This document shows, piece after piece, positions 10,146 through 21,105 of a stretch of DNA of 64,000 nucleotides (positions are counted from its first letter, which is position 1; every line of letters begins with the position of its first letter). The position numbers were made by a program, and so were the translations under genes. Source of the DNA: Thermothelomyces thermophilus ATCC 42464 (lineage: Eukaryota > Ascomycota > Sordariomycetes > Sordariales > Chaetomiaceae); the NCBI RefSeq assembly GCF_000226095.1, contig NC_016478.1:1168001-1232000 (forward strand), in the 5' to 3' direction. The notes under the pieces were generated by a model. That model made no database searches. It worked only from the letters and a program-made list of their open reading frames with translations, and was not told where the DNA came from.

Positions 10146-12963
10146 ATGGCTTTCCACGCAAGTGGGCTGCCGGTACGTTTTCCGCACTCGACCGCTCTAT
10201 CTTGATACGACTCGGTACTGACTTTTTTTTTTCCGTGGCAGAGTATCGCAGCGGCGACCTCGGATCTGTGGCCGTCACTTGCGAACACGCTACTAATCCC
10301 CTGGAAAGGCGCTACCTACAACCCCCCAGCTCCGAACCGCGCCCGACCGCCCCGTACTTCCGTTGCCCATCGGCCTTCATCGTCGGCAACTCTCGCGAAG
10401 GCCCAAGAGGACTCCTCGCTGCGTGCGCAGGGCGACCCGATAGCAAGGACCAGGACTGAGCTCCCCGACTTCCTCCGGGACGTGGTGCCAACCCCACGCT
10501 TCCTCGACCGTCGCTTCGCCGATGCATCCCCTACCAACATCTTCTCGGAAATAGCGAACACGTCTTCACGCTCGCTCGCCATGGCGAACCCTCTCATGCG
10601 CCGCTCCTATGCGGCTCTGATGGCCCCCCCCCTGGCACCCTTTCCCGGCCTCCGTTCGATGAGCACCTACCAGCCCAGCCGCGTGCAGCAGTTCCCTTGG
10701 ATCAAGTTTCAGCAACCCTCTCGTGGCTTCCAGTCGCGAAGCTTCGGCACCGGCGGGATTCCTCGCGATCTCCTCGCCAACCGCGAGGCTGCCGCCAACC
10801 GGAATCCCCACAGCGCCACCGCTCAAAACTCGTTCTACCAGCTTCTTCTCAAGGCCAACATGCCTGCCATTGTTGTTGAACGCTATCAGTCCGGTAGGCC
10901 AGACAGTGGTTGCTGCGTTACTCGATTGCCAAGTGCCGGATGCTAACGTGTGTGTGATTTAGGACGGTTTGCGACCAACGAAGCGGCCGATGAAGCCTAC
11001 CAGAGAGCGCTGGCCATGATCAACGGCACGGCCGGCCCGGCTGCCAGCGGCGATGCGGCTGCCAATGCCTCCTCCGGTCTCAGTTCGAGCAAGCTTCAGG
11101 CGGTCGGCCAGGCTGTGGCCGCCCACCGCTCCGGTAGCAACATGGCATTCTCGACGGGTTCCAACGGTAGCAAGAACGGTCCTCTGCACGTCATCGTAGA
11201 CGAAACGTTTGGCACCGCTGCTCTGAGATGGATCAAGTTTCTCCTGTGGTTTGGTCTCTGCGCTTATCTGAGTCTCGTCCTGGTCACTATGGTTGTCGAG
11301 GGTATGACTAGCCTCAAGCGGCCGAGCAAGGTTGACGGTATCGATCCCAAGGCCGAGAACCAAAAGGCTCGCTTTTCCGACGTCCACGGCTGCGACGAGG
11401 CCAAGGAGGAGCTCCAGGAACTGGTCGAATTCTTGCGGAACCCCGAAAAGTTCAGCAACCTCGGCGGCAAGCTGCCCAAGGGCGTGCTCCTCGTTGGCCC
11501 CCCGGGCACGGGCAAGACCCTGTTGGCTCGCGCCGTCGCCGGAGAGGCTGGCGTTCCCTTCTTCTACATGTCTGGCAGCGAGTTCGACGAGATCTACGTT
11601 GGCGTCGGCGCCAAGCGCGTCCGAGAGCTCTTCAATGCCGCAAAGGCCAAGGCTCCTTCCATCGTCTTCATCGACGAGCTGGACGCCATCGGCGGCAGAC
11701 GCAACTCGCGCGACGCAACCTACGTTCGCCAGACCCTGAACCAGCTCCTCACCGAGATGGACGGTTTCGCGCAGAATAGCGGTGTCATCATCCTGGGCGC
11801 CACCAACTTCCCCGAGTCTCTCGACAAGGCGCTCACCCGCCCTGGCCGTTTTGACCGCCACGTCCACGTGTCTCTGCCCGACGTCCGCGGTCGGATCGCC
11901 ATCCTGAAGCACCACGCCAAGAAAATCAAGATAGGCTCCGACGTCAACATCGCGGCCATCGCCGCCCGCACCTCGGGCCTGTCTGGTGCCGAGCTCGAGA
12001 ACATTGTCAACCAGGCGGCCGTCCATGCCAGCAAGGAGAAGGCCAAGGCCGTCATGCAAGCCCACTTTGAGTGGGCCAAGGACAAGGTCATCATGGGTGC
12101 CGAGAAGCGCAGCATGGTCATCACGCCCAAGGAGAAGGAGATGACGGCTTACCACGAGGCCGGCCACGCCCTGGTCGCTTACTACTCCAAGGACACGGCG
12201 GGCGAACTCTACAAGGTCACGGTCCTTCCGCGCGGCCAGAGCCTCGGCCATACCGCCTTCCTCCCGACGATGGACAAGTATTCGTATTCGGTCCGTGACT
12301 ACCTGGGCCTCATCGACCGCGCCATGGGCGGCAAAGTCGCCGAGGAGATTGTCTACGGAAACGAGTTTGTGACTAGTGGTGTCAGCCAGGTATGTGCCTT
12401 TGCATATATCCCTATCGATCCTCTTGTGCAGAATGGGAATGTGCGCTAACTCCCGCGTCCAGGATCTTGACTCTGCCACCCGCACGGCGTGGCAGATGGT
12501 GGCTCAGCTCGGCATGTCGGAGCGCTTGGGCCCGGTCGAGTATCTGCGCGATTACGAGCGCTTGAGCTCGGAGACGCGCGCCATGGTCGAGGCCGAGGTC
12601 AAGAAGGTGCTCGACGAGTCGTACGCCCGCGCCCGAGCCCTGCTCGTCTCCAAGCGCGCCGAGCTTGACCTGCTCGCCAAGGCCCTTGTCGAGTACGAGA
12701 CGCTGGACCGCGCCGAGGTCGAGAAGGTGCTGCGCGGCGAGAAGCTTGAGGGTCGAATCTCGGTGCCGCCCGGGCCCATGGCCGTGCCAAAGCCCCAGAA
12801 ATCGATAGAGCCTGGCTTGCCGATGCCGCCATTGTCCGGCGGTGATGATGGTGAGAGTGCCGGGCCCGGGAGTCCACCGCCGCCCGCCCCGCCACCAGCA
12901 CCTGCGAGGCAAATAACAGTACTGGGCACCGGCGAGGTAGGAAATGGGGAAAGGGATGAATGA
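10146..12963 (+). CDS. yme1: Mitochondrial i-AAA protease YME1 (AAA ATPase + M41 zinc peptidase)
   Basis: Model: exons 10146-10172, 10242-10893, 10963-12389, 12463-12963; 868 residues. The inner-membrane i-AAA protease degrades unassembled or short-lived proteins on the intermembrane-space side. Visible: a basic Ser-rich presequence, a YME1-type helical N-domain ([20 protein letters not shown]), one membrane segment ([20 protein letters not shown]), Walker A GPPGTGKT near residue 405, Walker [10 protein letters not shown] near 462, second-region-of-homology arginines ([10 protein letters not shown]), and the zinc site HEAGH near 624. The first exon encodes only MAFHASGLP. It was chosen because it has a good GTACGT donor, a TACTGAC branch site and a matching phase. 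The C-terminus is Pro-rich. Confidence 0.95.
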
Positions 12964-13421
12964 GTTTTGAAAAGGAGGAGGGGGGTGGGGGTTGGTTAAA
13001 GTTGGTAGGGGAAATCGATACCGAGCGGATTCACGAGTACCCACCAAGATTTGAGAGATTGAGACGATAGGGACCGGTCGGATGGCATGGGTGGCGTTTT
13101 GTGGCTGATCATCACGTCGGGAGTGTATACCTCCGCAGCGGTGTAAATTTTTCTATGTCTGTTTTCTTCCATTCGTCTTGTTCTACTAACGATTAGCAAG
13201 TACGGCATCTCTCCTACTATTTTCGAAGCTGGCTTAATATGCTGCAGTGATGATGATGTCGTGAATATGGAAAGCAAGAACAAGAGGCACCCAGGCGTGG
13301 CGGATAATCTCGGAACAACTCGTTCAAGCAACGAGACGGGTTGCTTGACCCCTAGCCTGAGTCCGCCTTCCAACCTTTTCCCTCTAGCTCCTCCCCCACG
13401 CCAACCCAATCCCTCGGCCCT
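12964..13421. other. Convergent gap between YME1 and the steroid-reductase-like gene
   Basis: A 458-bp stretch between two converging genes; it presumably holds both 3' UTRs. No gene or strong repeat seen. Confidence 0.6.
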
Positions 13422-14570
13422 TTAGCAAACCCCGGGGATGACGGCCCAGCGCCCCCGGACCTTGTCCTCGCCAAACTTTTCCGCGTACCACTTGCGGCCC
13501 CTGACGGCCCGGGGCAGCATGGCCGCGATCTCGTTAAACAGGAAGCACCTCGCGGGCAGGCATCCCCAGCCGGCCGCCATCCAGAAGCCGAACCACTCGA
13601 CCCACTCGCAAAAGTAGTGCGGGTACAGCATCACCTTGAACAGGCCGGCCTGCGGGATCTCGTAGTGCTTGTCGACCACCACCGTCCCGGCCGTTTTGTT
13701 CTTCCGGGGAGGACCGTCCTTACGGGCGGCCTCGCGCGCCCTCCGCGCGGCGCGGCGCCGGATCTCGCGCAGCTCGTCGTCGTGGTAGTAGTTGGCGGCG
13801 AGGCCGAGGTAGAAGACGGCCAGGCCGGCGGCGAACTGCGGCGTGCCGAGCCGGAGCTGCGCGGCCCAGGCGGCGCGCGTCGTCGGGCCGTACCCGCCCA
13901 GCCACGCGCCGATGGCCAGCCCGTTGGTCAGCTGGAAGGCGACGGCGGACAGCCAGACGACCGGGTGGATCGGCGACATGGACGGCTGCAGGAAGGGGAA
14001 CAGCAGCGCCCGGTAGGCGTAGTGCAGCACGAACAGGAACGCCAGCACCTTGTTCTCGTACGGGACCGCCGCCCCCGCCCCCTCAACCTCCCCCTCCCAC
14101 CCCTCAACCTGCGCCGACAGCGTGCCCATCGTGTACAGCAGCGTCAGGAACCCGGGCGCCTCCATCGTCAGCCACCCGACCCGCCCAGGCAGGTTGAGCC
14201 GCGAGTCCACCGACGTCTTGCCCATCCCGTACCACGGTATCACCCATTGCAGCGAAGCGACCTGCTCTCTCTCTCTCTCTCTCCCCCGCGCCCGAGGGCA
14301 AAGAGGTGGGTTTTGCATTAGTGATGATGCCCTTGAGGGGGGAAAAAAAATAAAAGGGGACGGGGAGGGGGTGGTTAAGGAGAACAAGGCGAAGTGCAGT
14401 GAGAAAAGGATGGGAAGGTGCTCGAGTCGGTTGGTTGGTTGATTGATTGCTTGCTTGCTTGCTTGCTTGCTTACCACAGGCATCCATTTCCAAATGGAGA
14501 GGATGAAGTCGTAGTTCTCACGGTTCGGTGGGAACCAATTGGGAATGAGTCCTGTGGTCGACGTGGCCAT
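13422..14570 (-). CDS. Steroid 5-alpha-reductase-like (DET2/SRD5A C-terminal domain) membrane protein
   Basis: Model: exons 14475-14570 and 13422-14261; 311 residues. The C-terminal half carries the family signature: HYEIPQAGLFKVMLYPHYFCEW, then EWFGFW and a closing RKWYAEKFGED block. Hydrophobic segments include FLTLLYTMGTL, VLAFLFVLHYAYRALLF and FAAGLAVFYLGLA, as expected for an ER multi-pass reductase. Relatives reduce the C=C bond of 3-oxo steroids, enoyl-CoA or polyprenol with NADPH; the substrate here is unknown. The 213-bp intron is a multiple of three without stops. Its donor sits in a GCTT repeat and its acceptor follows a CT run, so an unspliced protein with 71 extra residues would be readable. 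I prefer the spliced form because the insert is low-complexity. Confidence 0.82.
   Translation of the reverse strand: MATSTTGLIPNWFPPNRENYDFILSIWKWMPVVSKQASKQAINQPTNRLEHLPILFSLHFALFSLTTPSPSPFIFFPPSRASSLMQNPPLCPRARGREREREQVASLQWVIPWYGMGKTSVDSRLNLPGRVGWLTMEAPGFLTLLYTMGTLSAQVEGWEGEVEGAGAAVPYENKVLAFLFVLHYAYRALLFPFLQPSMSPIHPVVWLSAVAFQLTNGLAIGAWLGGYGPTTRAAWAAQLRLGTPQFAAGLAVFYLGLAANYYHDDELREIRRRAARRAREAARKDGPPRKNKTAGTVVVDKHYEIPQAGLFKVMLYPHYFCEWVEWFGFWMAAGWGCLPARCFLFNEIAAMLPRAVRGRKWYAEKFGEDKVRGRWAVIPGVC
14266..14472. repeat. CT run and GCTT tetranucleotide repeat inside an intron
   Basis: A (CT)n tract at 14266-14282 precedes the acceptor on the minus strand. A TTGG/TTGA/CTTG tetranucleotide series at 14431-14472 abuts the donor; the minus-strand donor GTAAGC is formed by the repeat itself. 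Confidence 0.8.
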
Positions 14571-14599
14571 GGTCGCGGTTATGGTGTGAACGCGTGCTC

Positions 14600-14630
<31 letters not shown>

Positions 14631-15468
14631 AATGAGCGAGTGTGTTTGCGTGAGTGGGGGGAAAATGTCGAGACAAAAGGTGTTGGTCTCTTGTTAGGGA
14701 TGTAAAAAAACAGAATCGAATTCCTGTTTGAAGGCACGGAAGGATTGAGCACCGTTGAGTCCTTTCCATATATTGAATAGACCGTACCCTGACCCGTCAC
14801 CATTCGCGCGCGTAAAGTGGTATTGTAGGTACCCGGCCATGCAAAGGACCAGGGAATGATGTCGGGGAGTCGCCGGCCCAGATCGGTGGCCGTGCGTACG
14901 GAGTAGTAGGGGATGTAGTGTGTCGGTGTGATGCCCCACTAACCTACAGAGCCCTTGCGCTGCAGCAGTACTCCGGGTGCCAATATCCGTGCTTACGCAC
15001 CGCCAACTCGACGCTCACAGACCCCAATCCTGCACTCGCCCTTGCTATTAAAAATCACCTGCGAGGACAGATTACACAAACAAGACCTGTCTATATTCCA
15101 TGGCTCTCTAGTATGAGAAGAACCATTTATCAACTGGGAGTCTCTTTCTCGGCCGTACCGAATTCCCCCCAAGACGCTGCTGGTGAAGTGGTGCCAGGAC
15201 TCGCCAAACCCCAGCCTACATACATCATACAAGACCCTAAAGCCCTTTGCTAGACAACAACCCCTGACATCACGAGACCCTTTCCAGAACCATCAAAGCC
15301 TGCTGTGCATAACATAACCATAGCCATCGAAAAAAAAAGAGAAAAGAAAAGAAAAGAGAAAAATTAGAGCCAGATCTCGTGATATCATAACCATCTACCT
15401 TCTTTACTCCCGGCACGGCTCTGCTCTCTGCTCTATCTTATCTGTTCTATTCCGCCCCAGTCTCGACC
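14571..15468. other. Intergenic: promoter of the steroid-reductase-like gene and MINDY 3' region
   Basis: No gene recognised. It contains a GT/GTGC simple repeat at about 14598-14630, one TACGGAGTA (14897-14905), and an A/G-rich stretch near 15330-15365. Confidence 0.6.
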
Positions 15469-18400
15469 TCACATGACCACACAGTCCCTGTCCCTTCCGC
15501 TGCCTCCAGAAACGGGCATCGGCGAGCCCGCAGGTGGTGGTACCCCTCTCCGGTAACCCGCTGGCGGCTGCGACCCACCGCGTCCGTCAGCGCCGGGGTA
15601 TTGATACCTACCCGGGCCGCTCCGACCGCCCGGCCCTATCCCTTCCTGCTGCGGCTGTGGCCGCCCACCTGCAGCCGTGGCAGTGCTGCCGGCGCCTGCA
15701 TTGGTGCTGCCCGGATGGGCGGGGTGGCCTGCCGGCGGGATGTACGGCTGTTGCCTCGCGGCTTGTTCGTAGCTCGGAGGGGCTTCCTCGAGCTCTTGAT
15801 CGGCGGGCCGGTGCGTCATTCGTGTCGTTTGCGGCACCGTCGTCGTACTGGTGGCGGCGGTAGAGGAGCTGCGGGGCGGGAGGAGGGAGCGGACGGTCTG
15901 GGTTGTCGGGCGTGGCCGGTCGGAGCTACCCGTGCCGCTGATGTTTCCGCTCACCGAGTGGGTGGTGGTCGACGCGGACGCGAGACGGGGCTGAGCGGGC
16001 GTCGGCCGGCGTCCGCCAGCGAGCGGAGCGTTGGCTGGTGACGAGAGGGAGGGGCTGGAATAAGAGGCATGTCGCCCGCCGCCAACACCGCCACGACCAG
16101 CACTACCTCGGCTAGCACCGCCTCGTTGCCCAACGCCGCCGCCGCCGCCGCCTTGCTGCTCAATGTATTGCTCTGAGAGGAGACTCTCACGCCTGCGGCG
16201 CTCAGCGCGCGCGCGCTCGTCTTCTTCTTCTTGGAGTTGCAATGCGAGCGCGAGATCCCGGTCTTCCTGTTCATGCTTCGCGGAGAGGGGCCCCTCGGTG
16301 GAGGCGCCCTGTCGCACCGTAGGACCGTGACGCGTTTGCACCGTATCCCAACCATCGTTGTCAGTGTCCGCCGCGTCCGCCCAGTGGTCAGGTACGGCAT
16401 CCCGGGACGGGCCTGGCTGGCCTTGCGGCGCACCACCGACAGGGCGGAAGTCGCCAGAGAAGAACTCGGTGCGTTCGCCGTTGACGTCGACCAGAGACTC
16501 CCATACCACCTCAGCGTGCCCGGCATACCCGGCATCTGTCACGAGCGTGAGCAGCTCCAGCGTCTGCGGGTGTCGATACAGAGTCGAGAAGTGGTCGTTG
16601 CGAAAGAGGATCGCGACCGAACCGGGCTTCATGGCCTGTTTGATGACTTCCAATCCAAACTTTGTCAGCTGCGTCGCTGAGATGCTCAGAAACGACTTGA
16701 TGCTCAAGACATCCTGGTATATCTGCTGCTCCTCCGGTGTGAGACCCTGTTCGGAGTTACACAACTTCTCTTCCAGCTCCTCTTCCCTGAACAACAGATT
16801 CTGTGCATCCTCATAGGAACCCGCCTGTCGCGAGAATGCATCATACGCCGCATCGTCCTTGGAGGGTAGCCACCCGTGGATGAGCGGGATGGAAAAAGTC
16901 GAATAAAGAGCCATCTCCCTCGTATGTTCAAAGGTGCCAGGGATCATGTCGGCGCGCTCGGTAGGATGGAGGTATGTGAGCGACGTCCGTTTGAACGCCG
17001 AGACGACTTCCGGGGTCGGGATAAACCGCGGGTTGACGTTCATTCCCGTATGCAACCCCTTGAGGAACTCGTACAGCTCGGTGACATCCGGTAGAGGCAC
17101 ATCGGGCTGCGCTCGTCTCTCGGACATGAGCTCGTCGAACACGGCATCCAGCAGCAATCCAAGGCTCACTTGCTCACGCGACTTAAGCGTCTCAACAAGT
17201 GCCGTGTTGGTCTTGTCCGCCGGGGTGGTCAGAACGAGCGCGTTGACAAGCGCGACCAGGGGACAGGGTCCGTTGGCGTTCTGAACGAGAATTGGCGATG
17301 TCCGAGGGTTCTTGGCAGCCGATTCGTCGTGCCAGTTGATGTTCTTGATCTGATAAGTTTCTGACTTATCAACAGGCCGAGGGGGCGCGGCCGGCGGCCG
17401 CTCTGCGGTATTCCTTGGTGGCAGTTTCGGGGCCTCCTCTGAGCGCGCTTCTATTGCAGGAGCCTCTTTACCTGCGGTATCTTCATCTTTGAAATTCTCC
17501 CACGTGCTCTGTCTCGATAGGGGCTCCGGTTCTGGTTCCATATCAATGAGGTTCCAATCGTCGGTTCCCGCAGGGCCGTTGCTCGGTATCGCCGGCGGCT
17601 GAGAGACGTCCTTTCCTTTGTCGGAAAGCTTGAGATCATCCCAGACGTTGGTATCATCGAGAACCCCGTCGTCGGCCGTGGTGATAAGCGGCCTCGGAGG
17701 GGGTTGCCCCTTAGCCTCCTCACTCCACCCAGCAGAAGCGTCTTCTGATGGCGGAGACGTAAAGGCGAGCGAGTTGGACCCCAGTCTCGGGGTTGGCTGA
17801 CTCGATGGCACAGCCGAGTCCCAAACGTTTCCTGCAATGGAATCTTGCTCCTCCATTCTCGGGACCGGCCAGGTTACATCTTTGCCCCCATCCAAGGCCG
17901 GTTGCCAAGGACTGGTACTCGAGTCGTTGATGCTCAGCTGCGAGAAGTCTGCCACTGGAACGGATGGCACGGGTGGGATGCTTGACGACGTTGCCGGCTG
18001 GCCCTGGCTAGTTCCAGACGCACTCAGCGACATCTTTCTCTTGAACGGATTCGTCTCGGGTCTGGAGCCTCCGCCTGGCAAAAGGACTGCTGGTCCCGGC
18101 GGCGTGTCCTGACTGGTTTCCGACGTCCCTCCCTGGGCCGTGCTTGCCTGAACACCATGGCTATCGCCCGGTCGCAGCACCGCTGGTACTTGGCTCACAT
18201 CTACCGTATTGAGTGTGGACGCTCCCTCAGCCCAGATAGTGCCCTCATTCCCGAGGTCGGAAGAGGCCACGGTGGCGCCGTGTTTCGAAGAGCCCGGTAT
18301 GCCGGCTTCTGGTTTTGTAGTGCTTTGTTGCCCTTGGTATTGCTCGTCTCCGTTTCCCCATATCGCATCGTTCTCGGTACTGCTCGGGGCCGATGCATCC

Positions 18401-18471
18401 TGCGCCTGCTGCTGCTGCGGGACAGTCGGATCAAGCGCAGCGGACTGAGGAAGCGGTTTTCGAGTCACCAT
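15469..18471 (-). CDS. MINDY-family Lys48-specific deubiquitinase with CaaX end
   Basis: Single exon, 1,000 residues, ATG at 18471. MINDY enzymes cut Lys48-linked ubiquitin chains from the end. Visible: a disordered N-terminal ~370 residues, then the catalytic domain with the Cys motif NGPCPLVALVNAL (Cys403) and the His motif NDHFSTLYRH (His627). A MIU-like ubiquitin-binding helix (LALALQLQEEEDERARAE) follows. The Gly/Pro-rich tail ends in CVVM, a farnesylation-type CaaX box. Yeast relatives (YPL191C/MIY1, YGL082W) are also noted as predicted prenylation targets, so membrane tethering looks conserved; this is family knowledge from memory. The N-terminal extension is longer than in yeast. Confidence 0.92.
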   Translation of the reverse strand: MVTRKPLPQSAALDPTVPQQQQAQDASAPSSTENDAIWGNGDEQYQGQQSTTKPEAGIPGSSKHGATVASSDLGNEGTIWAEGASTLNTVDVSQVPAVLRPGDSHGVQASTAQGGTSETSQDTPPGPAVLLPGGGSRPETNPFKRKMSLSASGTSQGQPATSSSIPPVPSVPVADFSQLSINDSSTSPWQPALDGGKDVTWPVPRMEEQDSIAGNVWDSAVPSSQPTPRLGSNSLAFTSPPSEDASAGWSEEAKGQPPPRPLITTADDGVLDDTNVWDDLKLSDKGKDVSQPPAIPSNGPAGTDDWNLIDMEPEPEPLSRQSTWENFKDEDTAGKEAPAIEARSEEAPKLPPRNTAERPPAAPPRPVDKSETYQIKNINWHDESAAKNPRTSPILVQNANGPCPLVALVNALVLTTPADKTNTALVETLKSREQVSLGLLLDAVFDELMSERRAQPDVPLPDVTELYEFLKGLHTGMNVNPRFIPTPEVVSAFKRTSLTYLHPTERADMIPGTFEHTREMALYSTFSIPLIHGWLPSKDDAAYDAFSRQAGSYEDAQNLLFREEELEEKLCNSEQGLTPEEQQIYQDVLSIKSFLSISATQLTKFGLEVIKQAMKPGSVAILFRNDHFSTLYRHPQTLELLTLVTDAGYAGHAEVVWESLVDVNGERTEFFSGDFRPVGGAPQGQPGPSRDAVPDHWADAADTDNDGWDTVQTRHGPTVRQGASTEGPLSAKHEQEDRDLALALQLQEEEDERARAERRRRESLLSEQYIEQQGGGGGGVGQRGGASRGSAGRGGVGGGRHASYSSPSLSSPANAPLAGGRRPTPAQPRLASASTTTHSVSGNISGTGSSDRPRPTTQTVRSLLPPRSSSTAATSTTTVPQTTRMTHRPADQELEEAPPSYEQAARQQPYIPPAGHPAHPGSTNAGAGSTATAAGGRPQPQQEGIGPGGRSGPGRYQYPGADGRGGSQPPAGYRRGVPPPAGSPMPVSGGSGRDRDCVVM

Positions 18472-19951
18472 ATTGCAGCGCGAATTGCCGTCTAAATCCA
18501 GCGTCCAAACAGGGAAAGGAAGATGTCTGTGAGAAGATGTTGCCGAACGAAGGTTTGGCCGGAGGCAGCCTGGAGTGGGGCTGCGATACTCGTTGCACCA
18601 AGCTCGGGGACGGTGGCGCGGAACTGGTTCGGCGCTCTCTATGGAGAACGCGGAAAGGGGAGGAAAGAATTAGAGGGTTTCCAGGATGATAAAATCAAAG
18701 TCGCTATCATGTGTGCAAGCGAGCTGTTGTACAGGGCCGCATGATCTGTGAAAGCTAGAGCTTGTTGTCGTGTTGGAGTTGGTAGAACTGGGTGTTAGAT
18801 AGTGAGTGCTAAGTAATGGCACGGGCAATTGGAAGATCGAAGCTCCAAAAAGGACGGTGCAACGCACTGCCGATTCTGCCGAAAATCTCTCTTAAGCGCT
18901 TGAGAAAGCAAGAAACCTCCGTATTTCGAGTCTTGAGGGAATTGAGCAGATCACTGTGAGCTTACTCTGTTTATTCGAGGCGGTTGGTAATGGGCGATCC
19001 TGCTAGCGTAGCTGCTGCAGCACGGCGCCGCCTCTCCAAGGTTGATCCGCCCCGCGTCATCCAAGTTGGCGAGCGGGCTGGGAAATAGTGGGGCAAATCC
19101 TAGAAAGGCAAGTCAGTCTGTGTGGGGTGCGGGCGCCTCAGCGAATCGGACAGAGCCAAGCTCGAGCCGGCCCCCAGGCTTCGTCACCTTCAGGCTTCCC
19201 GCCCTTCGTAACTTTGAACCCCCCCTCGTAGCTGCTCGCAGTATGCAGTACCACCGAATCTACTTTACGTACCTTACGTAGGAAGTTCATACTTGCCGCA
19301 AAGGTGGCTGCTACCTCGAGTTACTTTTGCCTGAAAACGCGCGTCTTTTCCGTCCTGGCACGCACATGCGTAAAGATACACTAAATATCGTGCGAGACTT
19401 CCGCCGATACAGAATGGGCCAAGGAACATAAGCGGAGGCGAGAGTTAAGATATCCCATCACATTGTCACATTATTTATTACCTTATGTGAGGTGGTATAC
19501 GGTGGTATACGGTGGTATACGGATTACCTATGGCCTCGGCCGAGATTCTTGTTGCGTTTCGTAAACCACCATCTCTACAAGGGGGCGCTTCCATCTGCTC
19601 TGTTCTTTCCTGTGAATATGGAACTCGTCAACTTCAAGGGCCGCACAACCACTGCATCGGGCGATTCAGCGCACATGTAGGGTCAAACAATTGATGGCGG
19701 ATGGACCTGCAGGGTATCGCTGGACACTCTCGGGCTGTGGCTAGCTCTCCTATGCAACGTCAATTATCATGGTAGAAAGAAATCCGACGGTCGCCAAGGA
19801 ACCTCACACACGCTGTATATGCAAATATCCTCCAACGCCAGAAGGGCCAGAATCGTGGGCCGACTAATCGTAGCGGAAAGAAAATTCTAAGCCATAATCA
19901 CATAGCGCCCAATCCCAGCCAGCCAGCTTCAAACATTACTTCCTCCACCCA
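18472..19951. other. Intergenic between MINDY gene and DnaJ gene
   Basis: About 1.5 kb with no recognised gene. It includes the MINDY promoter, three copies of GGTGGTATAC (19491-19520) that run straight into TACGGATTAC (19518-19527), and moderately AT-rich DNA around 19370-19480. Confidence 0.6.
19491..19522 (+). repeat. 10-bp tandem repeat, 3 copies
   Basis: GGTGGTATAC repeated exactly three times followed by GG. The last copy overlaps a TACGGATTAC word that also occurs at 26079 and 53792. Confidence 0.9.
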
Positions 19952-21105
19952 TCACACCCCCAACGAGTTCAGCCTACGACAGGCGGGCATGTCATATGTA
20001 TTCGCCAGCTCCATCTTCTCCGGATCCTGGAAGAACCAGCCTTGGGCCGCGTTCCGTAGCTGCTGCTTGTGCGCCATCTCGTTATCGCACTTGAGGCGCA
20101 GCTGCTGCACGAGCACCACCTCGGCCTTCTTGTCAAGCGATGACAGCTTGGACTGACTGTACGAGTGGACGTCGGCCGGGTTGAGGTAATACTTCACCTT
20201 GAAGTGCGGCATCGTGCGCTCCATCGTGTACAGTGGCGGGTGCGGCTCATCGAAGACCATGCTAGGCGTTGACGGCGTCGAGGAGAAGACGCCCGAGAAG
20301 ATGGAGGAGATGACTGGCCAGAAAAGGAGCAGGATGATGGGCAGATACCCGACAAGATTGCTCCACACACTCGGCGGCTCCTCTTGTCCGGGGTTACGGG
20401 GCCGACCCCGTGGTCGTGGGCCGCCGAACTGATGCACCCGAACTCCCGGCCCGCCAAAATTGAAGACGAACTGCGGCCCGCCGTCAAAGCCTAGAGAATC
20501 GAAAAACAAAAGTCAGCTATGACCTCCCGGCAGCAGGAATGATGAACAACGCATGATCACCCACCTGCAAAAGGCCCTCCAAAACCACCACCCCCAAAGA
20601 ACCGCGCAAACATTTCTTCCGGACTAATCTCCTCTGCACCCCACCCACCACCAGTGCCGCCGCCGCCGCCGCCGCCGGCGGCTCTCCGTCCGGAAAACCC
20701 GGCGAAGGGGTTCTCCGCAGCCTGCGCCTGGGCACTGGCGAACCGACTGTCGGGGTCCGTCCCGTACCGGTCGTACTTTTCTCTCTTCTCCTTGTCGCCC
20801 AGCACGCTGAAAGCGCGCGACACCATCTTGAATGCCTCGTCGGCGTGTTCGTGGCCGTTCTTGTCCGGGTGCGTCAGCAGCGAGAGCTTGCGGTACGCCT
20901 TCTTGATCTCGCTATCGGTACACGTCTTTTGCAGCTCCAGGATCTCGTAGAAGGCCGTCGGGTGGCACCGCCGGATCCGCAGCACCGCCGCCTTCTGCTC
21001 GGCCGTGTACTTGCGCTCCTGATTGCCCTGGTTGTGCTCGCGCCGGTTGCGCGCGGAGGCGTCATTTTGGGACGACGAGGCCCCGGAGGCGGAGGCGTCG
21101 GGCAT
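19952..21105 (-). CDS. ER-membrane DnaJ/Hsp40 co-chaperone (DNAJB12/14-type)
   Basis: Model: exons 20565-21105 and 19952-20490; 359 residues. It stimulates Hsp70 ATPase, probably at the ER membrane in quality control. Visible: a J domain at about residues 50-116 with HPD at 79-81 and the closing EKREKYDRYG. A Gly/Phe-rich linker follows (RFFGGGGFGGPFAG, split by the intron). One membrane segment (YLPIILLLFWPVISSIFSG) and a C-terminal DUF1977-like domain come last, a layout known for DNAJB12/14 and fungal ER J-proteins. The start at 21105 was preferred over further-upstream frames because the sequence above lacks an in-frame ATG with conserved context. It diverges from AIM19. Confidence 0.9.

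Noticed and set aside
10959-12485. A 508-codon frame opposite YME1
   Set aside because: Its residues mirror the GC-biased third positions of YME1 and it runs across two YME1 introns; shadow frame.
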